This document shows positions 12,354 to 24,392 of a DNA stretch of 64,000 nt, one piece after another. Under the pieces are notes generated by a model. That model made no database searches. It was not told the DNA's origin and saw nothing but the letters and a program-made list of their open reading frames with translations. This DNA comes from Euryodendron excelsum. Taxonomy: Eukaryota; Streptophyta; Magnoliopsida; Ericales; Pentaphylacaceae. The stretch lies in contig CM065384.1 of assembly GCA_033060915.1 (NCBI GenBank), positions 10,753,001-10,817,000 on the forward strand. Direction: 5' to 3'. Position numbers and translations under genes: made by a program. Numbering within the stretch: position 1 is the first letter of the stretch; each line of letters begins with the position of its first letter.

Positions 12354-15056
12354 TGTCGCGCCCAGATTTTTTGCACTCGAGGAATACACACACAAGTGGA
12401 AAAAACACTGTACTCTCTCGTTAGAACTCACCCTCCTAGAAGAATGAGTGCGACTAGGTTTGAATTGAAAGTTGATTTGAATAAAGGGCTTTTGAAAATA
12501 ATTTGGAATTGCCACCTAACTTGATTAAGGTGAGTTAGGTTATCTAAAAACTAAGCACAATCCGAAGACTACACTTAGGGTTTTTGAAAACGATTTTGAA
12601 AATATCTCCTCAAGAGAGGGTTTTTAAGAAAACAGGTTGTTTGGCAACCTTTGAAAAATATTTAAGCCATTTTTTGAAAATAACTCCATTTTGGTCTTTC
12701 AAAAATAGTGATCCTAGGTTTGGAGGTTGGTTATGTGTAGGAAAGACGCACTAAGCCATCACCCTACCCCGCCCTTGCGGTACCTACATGTCTATTTACC
12801 CTAGATTCACCTATGAGAGTTTTCAACTAACAAACATTCAATCCTATCCACTTTAGAAAAAGAATGTTTAAAAAGACATGATGTATGATATGCAAGTGCA
12901 AGAAAAGAGAGTTGGAAAATAGATTTTGAAAAGAGGAATTGAAGTTTGAAATTGGAAAGAAAGTTTAAAAATTGAAATTAAGGATTGAAAATAGATTTTT
13001 AGAAGTGGAAGTTAGAAATAGAACATAGAATTAGAAATTGGAAAGCAGTTATGGAATTGGAGATTTAAAGAAGGTTGTGACCACATCTATAAGGGTTGCC
13101 TACGTATCCTTTTGGAGGAATCAGGTCAGTCGTAGTTCGGACAACAGTCTGATAGAAAATAAAAGGTATGATTGGAAGAAAGAGATTTTGATTGGAATTT
13201 GGATTGGAGGATTGAAAGATTGAACTTTAATTGGAAGCTTTGAAAAGATTTGATTTTAGAAAGCTTGGTTTTAGGAAACCTAGACTTAAGAAAGATGAGA
13301 CTTAGGAAAGACTTGGTTGGAAGTTGAACTTGGAAGATTAGGAAAAAATTGGATTTAGGAAAGATTCGAAATAGGAAAGTTTCAAAATAGAAAAGTATCA
13401 TTCCAAGAAAGTTCCGTTTTAGGAAAGTTTCATTTTAGGAAAGTTTCGTTTTAAGAAAGGTTTTGGAATAGGAAAGGTTTGGAATTGGAAAGTCTTGAAT
13501 TTGGAATGTTTTGAAATAGGGAAATTTTGAAAGTAAGAAAGTTTTGAGTTTAGAAAGTCTTAGATTTGGAAAGATTTGAAGTATAAGAAAGTTTAGAATT
13601 TTAGAAGGATTCAAAGTTTGAGCTTTAGAAATTCTTAAGATTAGGAAAGGTTTAAGTTTAGGAAAGATTTGAAGATTTGAATTTAGAAAGTTTAAATTTG
13701 GCAAGGTATGGACTTAGGAAAGGGTTGAATTAGGAAAGATTTGGAAGCTTAAAGTTTAAGGAAAGATTTGAAAGTTTAGGTTTAGGAAACTTATGGTTTA
13801 GGAAGGTAGGACATTAGGAAGGATTTGAATTAGGAAAGGTTTAGATTAGGATGGATTGAGATTCCTATTTCCTAAAACAAAGGATTGGACTTTGTTTCTA
13901 AAGAGGTGTTTTGATTTTGTTTCCAAAAACAGAGGATATGATCTATTTTACTAAATGGGAGATTGGATTTAGTTTCCTAAAGGGGAGATTGGATTTGGTA
14001 AGGATTTGGGAAGGATGATGTTTTAGAAACCCTAGATTTGGAAGACTATAGTTTTGATATAGAAAAGAGGTTTTGGAAATATATACAGTTTTGATGTAGA
14101 AAATAAGAGGTTTTGGAAACTTAGGTTTTGAGGCCAAAATAGGGAATTGGAAACTATGTTTTTGGGGAGAAGAAATTAGGATTTCCTAATTGTGAGCTCT
14201 ATGGCTTAACTTAGACTCTAAGGAAGGAGATTTTTGGAAAGGAAGATTTTTGGAAAGAGACCCTAAAAAAGGATTTTTGGAAAGTGAACTTTAAAGAGAG
14301 AGTTTTTGGAAGGGGATTTTTGGAAGGAGATTATTGGAAAGAGTTTTTAGGAAAGAAATTTAGAGAGCATTTTTAGAAAGTGAATTTTGAGGAGAGTATT
14401 TTGGAAAGGAGTTTTTAGGAAGGTGAGTTTTGTGAAAGGAAGTTTTAGAAAACAGCTTTGGAAAGGAATCTTGAAAAGGAGGTTAAAGGAATATTGAAAA
14501 GGAGGTTGAAGAGAATTTTTAGAAAGTGTATTGGAAAAGAGATTTTTAGGAAAGAGAGATTTGAAAAGAGAGTTTTTAGAAAGTATATAAAATAGCTCAC
14601 TTTCCTAAAGCGATTCTAACCATAAGAAGGCTAGAATCACTTTAGGATAGTGGATTTGAAAACAACAATGATTTGAAAATATGGACCATATTGGTCACTT
14701 TAAATGTAACACTTTCCTAAAGCAACCCTAACCATGAAAAGGCTAGAATCACCATAGGATTGTGATTTTGAAAACAAGTTTTGAAAAAGAAGGTTTTGAT
14801 GCAAGTTTGAAAACAATGTAAATGCAAGTTTTTTAAAATGAGCTTGAAAACTAATTTTGAAAGAATGCAAGATTATGATATGCACAATGCAAGTTGGGTC
14901 GTGAACATATAAGGTTAAAGGCTTCACCACATAATCAAGGGGGCTGAACCCACGTGGTCTTCGGTTAGACTAAAAGAAAGCCCTCGACACAGTGACCCTC
15001 CAATAGGCTAATCCTACACATGGACCGGGAAGTCCCTTGTTTCAAGTATGCAAGAA

Positions 15057-15083
15057 GGGGGGGGGGGGGGGGGGGCGGGGGGG
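15057..15083. repeat. G homopolymer (27 nt, one C)
   Basis: A run of G from 15057 to 15083 is interrupted once by C at 15076. It lies next to the 'caagcatgcaagaag'-type block in S1; other copies have much shorter G or C runs at this site (31146-31157, 61057-61070), so length changes by slippage. Confidence 0.9.
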
Positions 15084-15483
15084 AAGAAGATGGGGGATTA
15101 AAATAGAAGAAACCCAAGTGGGTTAGGAGAGAGAAGAGAGGGGGAAGATGCATAAACTTAAAGAGAAAGCCTACCTTGTGTCTTGTTTATTTTGCTTTGC
15201 TTTGCGCGCTTTGCTTTGGTCTTAACTTCAATCTTTGAGAGTTCGTCTTTGATCTTCAAAGCTTCGTAGTTGCAGCAATCCAAGTCTTCAATGGAGGGTT
15301 TGAGGCTAGTGTATGAGTATATGAGAGTGTGTGAGTGTATAGGAGACTAGGGTTTGTGTATGGAGACTAGGGTTTGGAAAATCTAAGGAGACTAGGGTTT
15401 AGAGAGGCTACGAGCTCTGTATATTGAATAATAGGGTTTTCTGATTGATTTTGCGGACCTCTTTCACACTGGAGGAGGCTTTG

Positions 15484-15491
15484 TATTTATA
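15484..15491 (-). promoter_or_regulatory. LTR TATA box (S1)
   Basis: TATTTATA on the plus strand (TATAAATA in LTR sense) is followed at 15508-15600 by paired GGCGCC modules, so in LTR sense the modules lie immediately upstream of the TATA box. Confidence 0.65.
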
Positions 15492-16779
15492 GAGAGAAGA
15501 ATGACCTGGCGTCTGTTGTAGGCCAAAAATCCTTCTGGAGCCACTAGGAGTGGCGCTAGGCCAAATATTGTCCTGGCGCCACTAGTAGTGGCGCTAGCCA
15601 GTTAGGAAAGTTTTAAGGTCAGCAAACAACATATCTTCAGAAGATTTAGGCGCTTGTACTAGTGACTGCCATGTAATTTTTAGCCTGGCTTCACTAGGAG
15701 TGATTCCAAAAGGTCCGGGAAGGATTTAAGAGACCGGGCACAACCTGGAAGGTCAGAAAAGGATAGGAACCCTCATAATAGGGTCCCAGGGGGTAATGGA
15801 CTTGAAAAAGGATGACAAGAATTGTTAAAATGGTTGACCGGGCCATTAGGGGTAAAATGTTCAACTGTATCGGAAAACTATCGGGATGGATCCAGAGTGT
15901 CCTGGAAGAAGACTCAAGGTTTGGGAACATTATTTAGAATGTTCCAGGAGGCTACCTGTTTGATACCCAGAGTTAGTGTGGTCAGAAAAGGCGACCGACC
16001 CACCAGGGGCAAAACGGTCATTTCGCATCGGGTTTGCTGGAAATGACTCAGAATGATTCGGAAAGATAAAGGAAGGTCGAGAATACTATAAGAAGCATTT
16101 TCGGGAGGCTACCGGTTTGATACCCAGAGTCGGTGTGGTTCTCGGGGTGTTCGGATGCCTAGGGGCAAAATGGTCATCTTGACTGGAAAGTTTCAGAATT
16201 GGCCTGAACCTGACTAGAAGGCACCTAATCATACCGGATTGCTTTTAAGACAATCTTGGAAGGGTGGACTTACTGTTTTGAGGACTTAGGTATTTTTTCG
16301 AGAAATGTGCCGAAAATGGCCCTAAGGGCAGTTTGGTTATTTTTCACCGAAATGGGCTAGCAGGCACCGGTGTTAACCTGTGTTTTGAGTGTTTCTGCCA
16401 CCCTAACGGTGGTCACGTGATACAGGGATTTGTTAGCAATTTCCTATATCGACCTATTTATGGGTATTTCCGTTACTCTGACGGTTGCGATGTTTGCGAG
16501 TACTTCCGCTACTCTGACGGTTCGCGATCATTCCTGAGATTGCCTGATCTCAGGAAGCTACTAAAGGGACTTAGTGCCTGAGAATCAACTTTCTCGAAAG
16601 GCATACCGAAACAGACATTTCTGTAGTGGCGGGCTAGCAGGCGCCAAAGGTGGGCCGTTCTACCATCTCAGGGACTTGGGGTCTCGTCCCGGTCGACGGG
16701 TTTGAAGGGGCTTATTGCTCCGAAGAAATTTTTTTCAAAAAATGTGCCGGATTTGATAGACTTACCATCTCAAGAAATC

Positions 16780-17035
16780 AACTTTCTCGAGAGAGGGATT
16801 GGAATTTGAATTGGAAAAGGGACTTACCATCTTCGGAAAGATGTGCCTATTGGAATTGGAAAGAGGACTTATCGTCTTCGGGAAGACGCGTATATTGGAA
16901 ATGAAAAGGGGACTTACCGTCTTCGGGAAGACGCACCTATTGGAATTGAAAAGGGGACTTATCGTCTTTGGAAAGACGCGCCTATTAGAATTGGAAAGTG
17001 GACTTACCGTCTTCGGAAAAACGTACCTATGGGGT
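16780..17035. repeat. ~56-bp U3 tandem repeat in S1
   Basis: Five units share a 'ttggaattggaaaggggact' segment followed by 'taccgtcttcgggaagacg'; each contains a CGTCTTC...GAAGACG inverted repeat. A related array occurs on the plus strand in S3 (22870-23110). It is near the U3 end of the LTR. Confidence 0.85.
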
Positions 17036-17215
17036 TGGACCGAGTAACGCCCACAAGGTCATTTTGGTCATTTTGCCTATATTTAGGCCTGGTGGGCCCA
17101 CGAAGCGATGAGTTGACTAGATTAAGACTAGAATTCTAGAATATGTCCATATTGACTTGAACTCAAGTCTGGACGGACTGTAGACTGCTGAGCGGTCAAA
17201 AATTAGGTGCTTACA

Positions 17216-17990
17216 AAGCTCAGAAATCCAATCTTCTTTTGACGGAGAAAGCTCGGAAACCCAATTTACTTTTTCGGAAGAAGCTTAGAAACCCAATTTG
17301 TTTTTGACAGAGAAAGCTTGGAAACCCAATATACCTTTTGGAGGAAGCTCGGAAACCTAATATGCTTTTTTGGAGGAAGCTGAAAAACCCAATCTGCTTT
17401 TCACGGAGAAAGCCTAGAAACCTAATCTGTTTTTTTTAAGGAAGCTTGAAAACCCAGTCTGCTTTTTTGAAGAAAGCTTGGAATCCTAATTTGCTTTTTC
17501 TGAGGAAGCTTAAAAACCCAATCTGGTTTTTTCGAGGAAGTCTGGAAATCCAATCTACTTTTTCGAAGGAAGCTCGAAAACCCAATCTACTTTTTCAGAG
17601 AAAGCTTGAAAACTCAAAAACCCAATTTGTTTTTTTGAAGGAAGCTCGAAAACCCAATTCGTTTTTTATGGAGAAACCTCGAAAACCTAATCTTGCTTTT
17701 TCAGAGGAAGCTTGGAAACCTGATCTACTTTTTTGGAAGAAGCTCAGAAATCCAATCTCCTTTTGACAGAGAAAGTTCGGAAACCCAAATTGTTTTTTTC
17801 AGAGGAAGCTCGGAAACTCAATTTGCTTTTTTTTGGAGGGAGCTCAAAAACCTAATCTGCTTTTTTGGAGGAACTTGAAAACCTAATCTGCTTTTTTCGG
17901 AGGAAGCTTAGAAACAAAATTTGCTTTTTTGGAGGAGGCTTGGAAACCCAATTTGCTTTTTCGGAGAAAGCTCGGAAACCCAAAAATTTT
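17216..17990. repeat. 34-bp tandem repeat array, right part
   Basis: This continues the array at 12160-12353: about 22 units of 32-36 bp, each with GGAAGCTCGGAAACCCAA and a T-rich CTGCTTTTTCGGA part. Both strands give long open frames (for example 17446-17766), only because the period is near a multiple of three and stop-poor. I reject coding function. Confidence 0.9.
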
Positions 17991-18667
17991 GGAAAGCTAA
18001 GCTTTTTGAGGCGAAAGCTAGAAAATTTGAGATTTTTAGAAAACGAAGCTTTTGAATGAAAAAGCTCGAGAAACCCATGAAATGTTTTTGAGATTAAACT
18101 TTTTGAAGGAAAAAGCATTGGAAAACCGGTGAAATGATTAGAATGGAAACTTTTTGAAGGAAAAAGTTTTAGAAAACCTAGAGATTGATTTTGAGTTGAA
18201 ACTTTTTGAAGGCAAAAATTTGAACAACCTAGAAGATATTTTTGAAATCAAACTTTCTGAAGGAAAAAGTTCAAAAACCTAGAAAGGTGGAAACCATTTG
18301 AAGGGGATTCACTTGAACTCGAATTTTGGAAATTCTCCCTTTTTTTTTTCAACATGTGGGGTAGAAAATTTGTTTTGGCTTGAAACTAGGACTTTTTGGA
18401 GTAAAATTTTGAAAAAGATTATTTAACTTTTGAAAATTGATTTTGAATTTGAAAGAATGCAAGAGCTTTGATCTTTTGAATTTGAAACCTTCTGTAGAAA
18501 AAGTTTTGAAAGCTTTTGAAATTGACTTTGAAATTTGAAAGTTTTTGTAAACGAAGCCTTGAAAGTTTTTAGACTTTTGAAAACTGAATTTTGGATTTGA
18601 AAGAAAGTAAGGGCTTTTATTTTTAAAGTTGATTTTGAGACAATTCAATTTCAATTATACTTGGGCT
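17991..18667 (-). other. Element B 3' UTR, diverged 'TTTTTGAAGGAAAAAG' repeats
   Basis: Three to four loosely spaced copies of aaactttttgaaggaaaaag lie between 18080 and 18290, followed by A/T- and GA-rich sequence with 'ttgaaaatt' words. Element A has one copy of this word near 43448, beside the intron-like segment upstream of its antisense ORF, so the regions may correspond. No credible ORF. Confidence 0.55.
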
Positions 18668-19000
18668 TTACCATGAAGCTTTGGCCATGGTTGAGCTTGT
18701 GGAATCATCAGAGATTGCCCTGTGCTTGTAATTCTTCTGTCTCAGAGCTTGAAGGGGGGATATTTGTGGCCTCTTAGATTGAGATTTCTTGAGATCGGAA
18801 TACTCGTTGTTTGCTTGATTGCCGAGTTCTGCTTTTGCTAGGCATGATAGGATTCTTGCTGACATATCTTCTGAGGGGTTGTGCTTCTTTGAAGTCAAAC
18901 ATCTTGAGTTTGTTTCTGGAGGGGGTGAGGTCTCTTTTGAAAAGTTTGAGGGATCTGGAGGGTCAAACATCTTTGGTGGGTTCTTTTTTGAATGGATCAA
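18668..19000 (-). CDS. Unassigned 110-codon ORF in element B
   Basis: This open frame on the element's sense strand encodes a polar, proline/serine/lysine-rich protein with no transmembrane segment: an N-terminal KKNPPKMFDPPDPSNF-like stretch, then a charged central part with SARILSCLAKAELGNQ. I do not recognise a family. Its composition is more protein-like than the low-complexity frames elsewhere in the window, but no homologue is visible in element A. It lies between the 34-bp array and solo LTR S2. It could be a remnant of a gag tail or extra ORF, or chance. The plus strand here also has two overlapping frames with equal claim. Confidence 0.25.
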   Translation of the reverse strand: MIHSKKNPPKMFDPPDPSNFSKETSPPPETNSRCLTSKKHNPSEDMSARILSCLAKAELGNQANNEYSDLKKSQSKRPQISPLQALRQKNYKHRAISDDSTSSTMAKASW

Positions 19001-19375
19001 CTGGTTTGCAATTGAATGGGAAGTGTAGGGTGGGTCGATGCCCCAGTTTTAATGATTTGAGAAGGTTGAATTAGGATTTCCAAAGTTGATTGGGGAGGTC
19101 GAGGGTGGGACATTGCCCCAGTCTTTATTGTTTGAAAAAGGTCAGATTAAGTTGTATAAAGTTTTCACAAAAAGTTAGAACGATGTATGTTATACTCATG
19201 GATGGATACATAGTTTAGACAGGAATAAGAATAAATGAATGTACAGGTTTATACAGGGATTAAAATGAATGCATGTCATGTAGGTTTATACGGATATGAA
19301 ATGAGTGCACAGGTTTTATACATGGAATGGAATTTAATGCATGTCATACTTTTTTTTATGAATGCACAGGTTTAT
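19001..19375 (-). other. Element B internal spacer with imperfect duplication
   Basis: Two similar segments (about 19020-19080 and 19090-19140) each carry a GGGTGGGxC-AtTGCCCCAGT motif followed by ATTGTTTGA-like sequence. After this there are four loose repeats of 'atgaatgcacaggtttatac' up to 19375. The last five bases TTTAT are the left TSD of S2. Confidence 0.55.
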
Positions 19376-22300
19376 TGTAATACCTGTAATTTTCTTTGAC
19401 TGAATTACCACTAACGGGACCGATTAAGGTATGACCATAGGGCTGTAAGTCAGAAACAAGGCCTTTTTGAACCCAACCTTGTCCATATGTTGAAACTCGA
19501 GTCCCCGAAAATAATTCAAAATTCGTCACCCGACAATTCGCACCAAAACAGCACCTTAACTTTGAACGAAGATTCCTCCCTCATTTTTCATCAGATTTCA
19601 AGGAATTGGATGTCTAAAATTATTGTCTTTTCGAGCCTGACGCCTTGGTAATCTCAGAACACCATTCCGGAAAGTGTCAGTTTGCCAAAAAGCCCCTGCA
19701 AGCCGCTGCACCTGGAAATTCGCGCCCGAATCCCCCGTAACTTCAATTCGAGCTTTCTCGCTCACCCGGTGTCGGAATTGTACGAAATTGGAGCCTAAAT
19801 TTATTAATTTTTCGAGAGCTTTCTACTTACGATATTGGGTCAGGCGTTCGACAAAAAATTAGAGCCTTGAATTTAGTCTCTTTGAACTCATGCGTTTTTA
19901 CGAAACTACCCCCCCACCCCACCAACTTGCATGGCCAGCCCCTTAGTTAATGCCATGTATAACACCTGTATGTGAGCATATATGAACATATATAAACACG
20001 CATGCATGCAGGCATTACCGAGCCGAAATCCCACCCATGCATGCGTATGTAATACATCTTCCATTTTAATATAGGTTATGATATAACTATGGCATAGGTT
20101 ATAAACACCCTCACCCCTTATCACAGTAACAGGACCCTATTGATACATGCCATCCCAGCTGTCCCTCTTACGGCTAAGGATTGAGACCCTAAATAACGCA
20201 CCCGCACACACGTAGCACAAGACCATCTAATCCATGCGTTCCTACCGCCTTAACAACCTATGAGGACTCAGACCAAGAGAGAGAGGAATGCTGGGAGTGT
20301 ATAGTTTTAGAGAGAGAGAGAGAAGAGAGAGAGGAACGTTGAGGGAATAACAAGTGAAAGACAGGGAGTGAGGGAGAGGGTTCGTTCACCCCTGTACACC
20401 ACCCACAACCCCTATAAGTTACACACATCCCTCCCCCCACTCAGGTGGTGCGAGAGAAAACCGAGAAGAAGAGTTGTAGAGAGAGCGAGAGAGAAGCCGA
20501 GAGAGAGAGAGAGGATAGAGAAGACGAGGAAGAATCAGGCTGAGGCTGTGGCATTCAAAAGCCAGGTGAGGAACCCACCATCACCACCCTATAAGCTCCC
20601 TAAACCCAGCAACCTTGCCCCCGAAGCTCCACCACAGCAGCCGAGAACTTAGAGAGAGAAGGAGATCGAAAAAATGTATCACCCAACCCAATCTGGCAAA
20701 CCTAGGAACCGAGGGATGTCACAGGGGTTTGGGACTTCTTGGGGACTCCTTCTAGGTGTCCTAGAGAGGTCCACAACCTCTGTGCGTGCACCAAAGGCTC
20801 CTGCAAGGCCGAAACCACCGGAAAAGATTCAAAAAATCGTAACTCCGGCCACCGGCAACCTTTGCCGACCGGATCACTTGGGGAAGAAGCGTCTCTGGGC
20901 AAGGAACAAAATTCGTGAAGGAACCATGGCCGAATTATCACAGGAAGATGGCCAAAAATGCTGTTGCAGGTCGGTAACCCTAGGGTTCCGCCATACAGCC
21001 GGCGTTTCGGGCCATTCCGGCCACCTCCGACCATCTTTGGCCAAGCTCCGACCATGGATGTGTGACCTAGGTCCTTGCCAATCTCTGGGTCACACATGCA
21101 TGGCCAAGGGGTGCGGGGAATGGCCGGAAAGTGAAGCAGAATCGCTGCCAGTCGCGCGGGAGGAAGAAGAAGGCCAAGCCTTCCACCCCCACACGCTACT
21201 GGTGGCGCGTGCAGGTGTGTGTGGAGTCCGATGGAGCTGAAATTTTTATGGAAGCTACTAAATTACTTCAAGAGGCCCGCATAAAAATTTCAGGTCAAAC
21301 GGAGACCTATGTGAATTTCCATGGTTTATTTACGATTTAAAGGATAAAAATTTACAGAAAATAAATTATAAGTAGAAAAATTCTGAAAAATTACCGGGAT
21401 ACCCCTAGATATTCAGGGAACCCAAAAATGGGAGAGTGGCCTTAATATCCCCTCAAAATGAAATTTCCAGAATCTCTCTACCTTGAAACACCAGCAGTTT
21501 TGGTTCCTAGCTCGGCGACGTATATCTCCCTAAGGGAGAAGTTTGAACCTTCCACCTCATTTTAGTTACGCCATCTCTGAGTTAACTTACCCTCCCCACT
21601 TAACTACGCCTAAACGAGATTTTTAGCTAACTATAGACTAAGCCGGATGTTCTTCCTTCTTTTTACAGAAAATACCGAACCCTCTTGAATTCCGGAAAGA
21701 TACTAAGGGTAGGAATCTATACATTTCCTTAAGATTCATACTTACATCTTTTCTCTATTAAATGATTTGTATATTATCATGTTTTATGCTTTCCGATCAA
21801 TTTATCTTCTATTCGAAATGTCTTTTATTCATTAACTGCAAAATATAGCATTTTTGCTTGTATGACTACATCATTGAGGAGGTATAAGGGTGGTACAACC
21901 AGACGGAAAAGACCCTGAATTTTATATCATGGGTGTACTTGACTGGCTTGATATTTGGGGCTATCATGGGTCGGTATCACTAGCTTGATATCGGGCTAGA
22001 TGATCATGGATGGGCCCCACTGAACTTGATGATGGAGGATGAATCTTGGGTGGACCCCATTGGCTTGAATTGGCCCTGGCAGGACATACCTGCAAGGCTC
22101 CGGATATTGATGAAAAGAAAAAGAGAAGTTTCAAGGGTCATATGCATGCCATGACATTCTTTTATTGCGTTATCTTTTATCCTGCATCTTATAGAAATCT
22201 TAGATCTTCTACTGGGCTTTGCCGTTCATTCCTATCTTATGGGACATTTTCAGGGATAGAGACGCCCAACTGATTTCCAAGGAAATGAGCATACGAGAGC

Positions 22301-22534
22301 AAGTTCTCCTGTTATCTTACGTCTTTTAAATTCTTGAGTTAGTTTATGCTGGACTGTAATATTATGAGACTTATACTGGTTTTACGTCCTTGATGTAATA
22401 TTTCTGGACCATCTATGCTATATTCCTAATTATGTTATTTTGTTAGAATCATAAACCCCATTGCCTACTTTCAAATCCAACCTTAGACCATTATCACTGT
22501 TGCGACCTAGTGAGATTTGAGTCGGGTCGTGACA
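19376..22534 (+). mobile_element. Solo LTR S2 of the second family (3,159 bp)
   Basis: It begins TGTAATACCTGTAATTTTC and ends GAGTCGGGTCGTGACA, and is flanked by a perfect TTTAT duplication (19371-19375, 22535-22539). It has canonical TG...CA ends and no internal domains. The first ~500 bp match the reverse complement of 1670-2228 and the extreme terminus matches 34380-34483. A GA-rich stretch (20276-20520) and a 188-codon frame (20674-21240) lie inside; the frame has an equally open opposite strand and no recognisable domain, so I do not call it a gene. The family may be a Ty3/gypsy chromovirus of Del/Tekay type by LTR length and ends, but this is only a guess. Confidence 0.88.
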
Positions 22535-22668
22535 TTTATACAGGAATAGAATTAAATGCATGTCATACTGTTTGACGAATGCACATGTTGTATAATGGAG
22601 GAAAATGAATGCATGCTCCGAGGTTGCCCCAGGATTCAGGTTCAGTTATGAGCATTATACCACAAGAT
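22535..22668 (-). other. Element B fragment between S2 and S3
   Basis: A short stretch that continues the 'gaatgcacaggtttatac' repeats interrupted at 19375; it starts with the right TSD of S2 (TTTAT) and ends with the left TSD of S3 (AAGAT, 22664-22668). No coding content is recognised. Confidence 0.6.
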
Positions 22669-22869
22669 TGTAAGCATCCCATTTTTGACCGCTCGGTAGT
22701 CTACGGTCCACCTAGACTTGTATTCAAGTCAATGTGGACATACTTTGAGTCAAATCGACTTTTCAATTCTAATCCTATCTATTCATCGCTTCACGGGCCC
22801 CGCTAGGCCCAAATAGAGGCAAAATGACTAAAATGCCCTTAGGGGCATTATTCGATCTAATTCCAAATC

Positions 22870-23110
22870 AGGCACGTCTTTCCAGAGACAGTAAGTCCGC
22901 TTTCCAATCCTATTAGGTGCGTCTTTCTGAAGACAGTAAGTCCGCTTTCCAATTCCAAATCAGGCATGTTTTTCAGAAGACGGTAAATCCCCTTTCTAAA
23001 TCCAACAGGCACGTCTTTTCGGAGATGGTAAGTCCCCTTTCTAATTCCAAATCAAGCACGTCTTTCCGAAGATGATAAGTCCCCTTTCCAATTCCAATTC
23101 CAATCCCTCT
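22870..23110. repeat. ~56-bp U3 tandem repeat in S3
   Basis: About four units each contain an AGGCACGTCTTTC / GAAGACGGTAAGTCC inverted-repeat core. This is the plus-strand counterpart of 16780-17035. Confidence 0.85.
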
Positions 23111-24384
23111 CTCGAGATAGTTAATTCCTCGAGACAGTAATTCTATCGAATCCAGCATGTTTTTTAAAGAAAATCTCTTCGGAATGGTAAGTCCCTTTAA
23201 ACTTGTCGACCAGGTTGAGACCCCAAGTCCCCTAGATGGTAGAACGGTCCACCTTTGGCACCTGCTAGCCCGCCAATGCGAAAATGTCCGTTTAGGCATG
23301 CCTTCAGAGAAAGTTGACTTCTCAGGCGCTAAGTCCCTTTAGCAGCTTCCCAAGATTAGGTAGTCGCGGGAATGATCGCGAACCGTCAGAGTAGCGAAAA
23401 TACTCACAAACAGGTCGACATAGAGAATTGCCAACAAACCCCTATATCACGAGACTGGCATCAGAGTGGCGAAAACACTCAAAACCCAGGTTAACACCAG
23501 TGCCTGCTAGCCTACTCCGGTGAAAAATGACCAAACTGCCCCTAGGGCCATTTTCTGGCATGTTTCTCGAGAGCACACCTAAGCCCTCAGAATGATAAGT
23601 CCACCCTTCTAGATCATCCCAGAGATGAACTGGCATGATTAGGTGCCCTCCCGTCCGTTTCGGGTCAATTCCAAGACTTTTCGGTCAAGATGACCATTTT
23701 GCCCCAAGGTATTCGAACGCCCCAGGAACCACATCGGCTCTGGGTATCAAACCAGTAACATCCCGAGAATGCTTCCTATAGTATTCTCAACCTTTCTTTA
23801 TCTTTTTGGATCATTCCGAGTCATTTCCGGCAAACCCGGTGCGAAATGACCATTTTGCCCCTGGTGGGCCGATCACCTTTTCCAACCACACCGGCTCTGG
23901 GTATCAAATCGACAACTTTTGTGAACATTTTGAATAATGTTTCTAAATCTTGAATCTTCTTCCAAGACGTTCCGAGTCCATCTCGGTAGCTTTCCAGCTC
24001 GATTGACCGTTTTGCCCCTAATGGCCCGATCAATCCTTTCGACACATTCTATCTTCATTTTTTAAGTCAAATACCTCTAGGACACTATTCTAAGTGTTTC
24101 TGCCCCTTTTCCAGCCTTCCAGGCCAATCTTGGTCCCTTAAATCCTTTCTGGACTTTCCGGAGTCACTCTTAGTGAAGCCAGGCTAGAAATTGCTTGGTA
24201 GTCATTAGTACAGGCGCCCAAATCTTCTCCAGATACATTGCTTGCTGACCTTAAAACTTTCCTAACTAGCTGGCACCACTACTAGTGGCGCCAAGCCAAG
24301 AAATGGCCTGGCGCCACTTCTAGTGGCACTAAGAGGAAATTTGGCCTGGCGCCACTGCAATAGGCGCCAGGTCTATCCCACCTC

Positions 24385-24392
24385 TATAAATA
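24385..24392 (+). promoter_or_regulatory. LTR TATA box (S3)
   Basis: TATAAATA lies 18 bp 3' of the last GGCGCC module and about 1.7 kb into the LTR. It is followed by the conserved GTCTGCAAACTCAG segment, which would be close to the transcript start. Confidence 0.7.

Larger units (their letters stand above)
12354..17215 (-). mobile_element. Solo LTR S1 (4,862 bp)
   Basis: It begins TGTCGCGCCCAGATTTTTTG and ends AATTAGGTGCTTACA, the exact termini of the family's LTR on the minus strand. It is flanked by a perfect 5-bp duplication AAGCT (12349-12353 and 17216-17220). No internal region is present, so it is a solo LTR, presumably left by recombination between the two LTRs of a full element. It interrupts the 34-bp tandem array of element B. 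Short open frames inside it are read-throughs of LTR repeats and are not genes. Confidence 0.93.

Noticed and set aside
17446..18118. Repetitive ORFs such as KKAWNPNLLFLRKL on plus and minus strands
   Set aside because: Translations of the 34-bp array with no consistent frame across units.
20276..20520. GA-rich stretch as a host gene promoter or 5' UTR
   Set aside because: It lies within the precisely bounded solo LTR S2 and similar CT/GA tracts occur in the related LTR at 780-1000.
20674..21240. 188-codon plus-strand ORF inside solo LTR S2
   Set aside because: It lies wholly within an LTR with clear TSD, has a similarly long open frame on the opposite strand (20702-21097), and shows no domain I recognise; GC-rich LTR DNA can stay open by chance.
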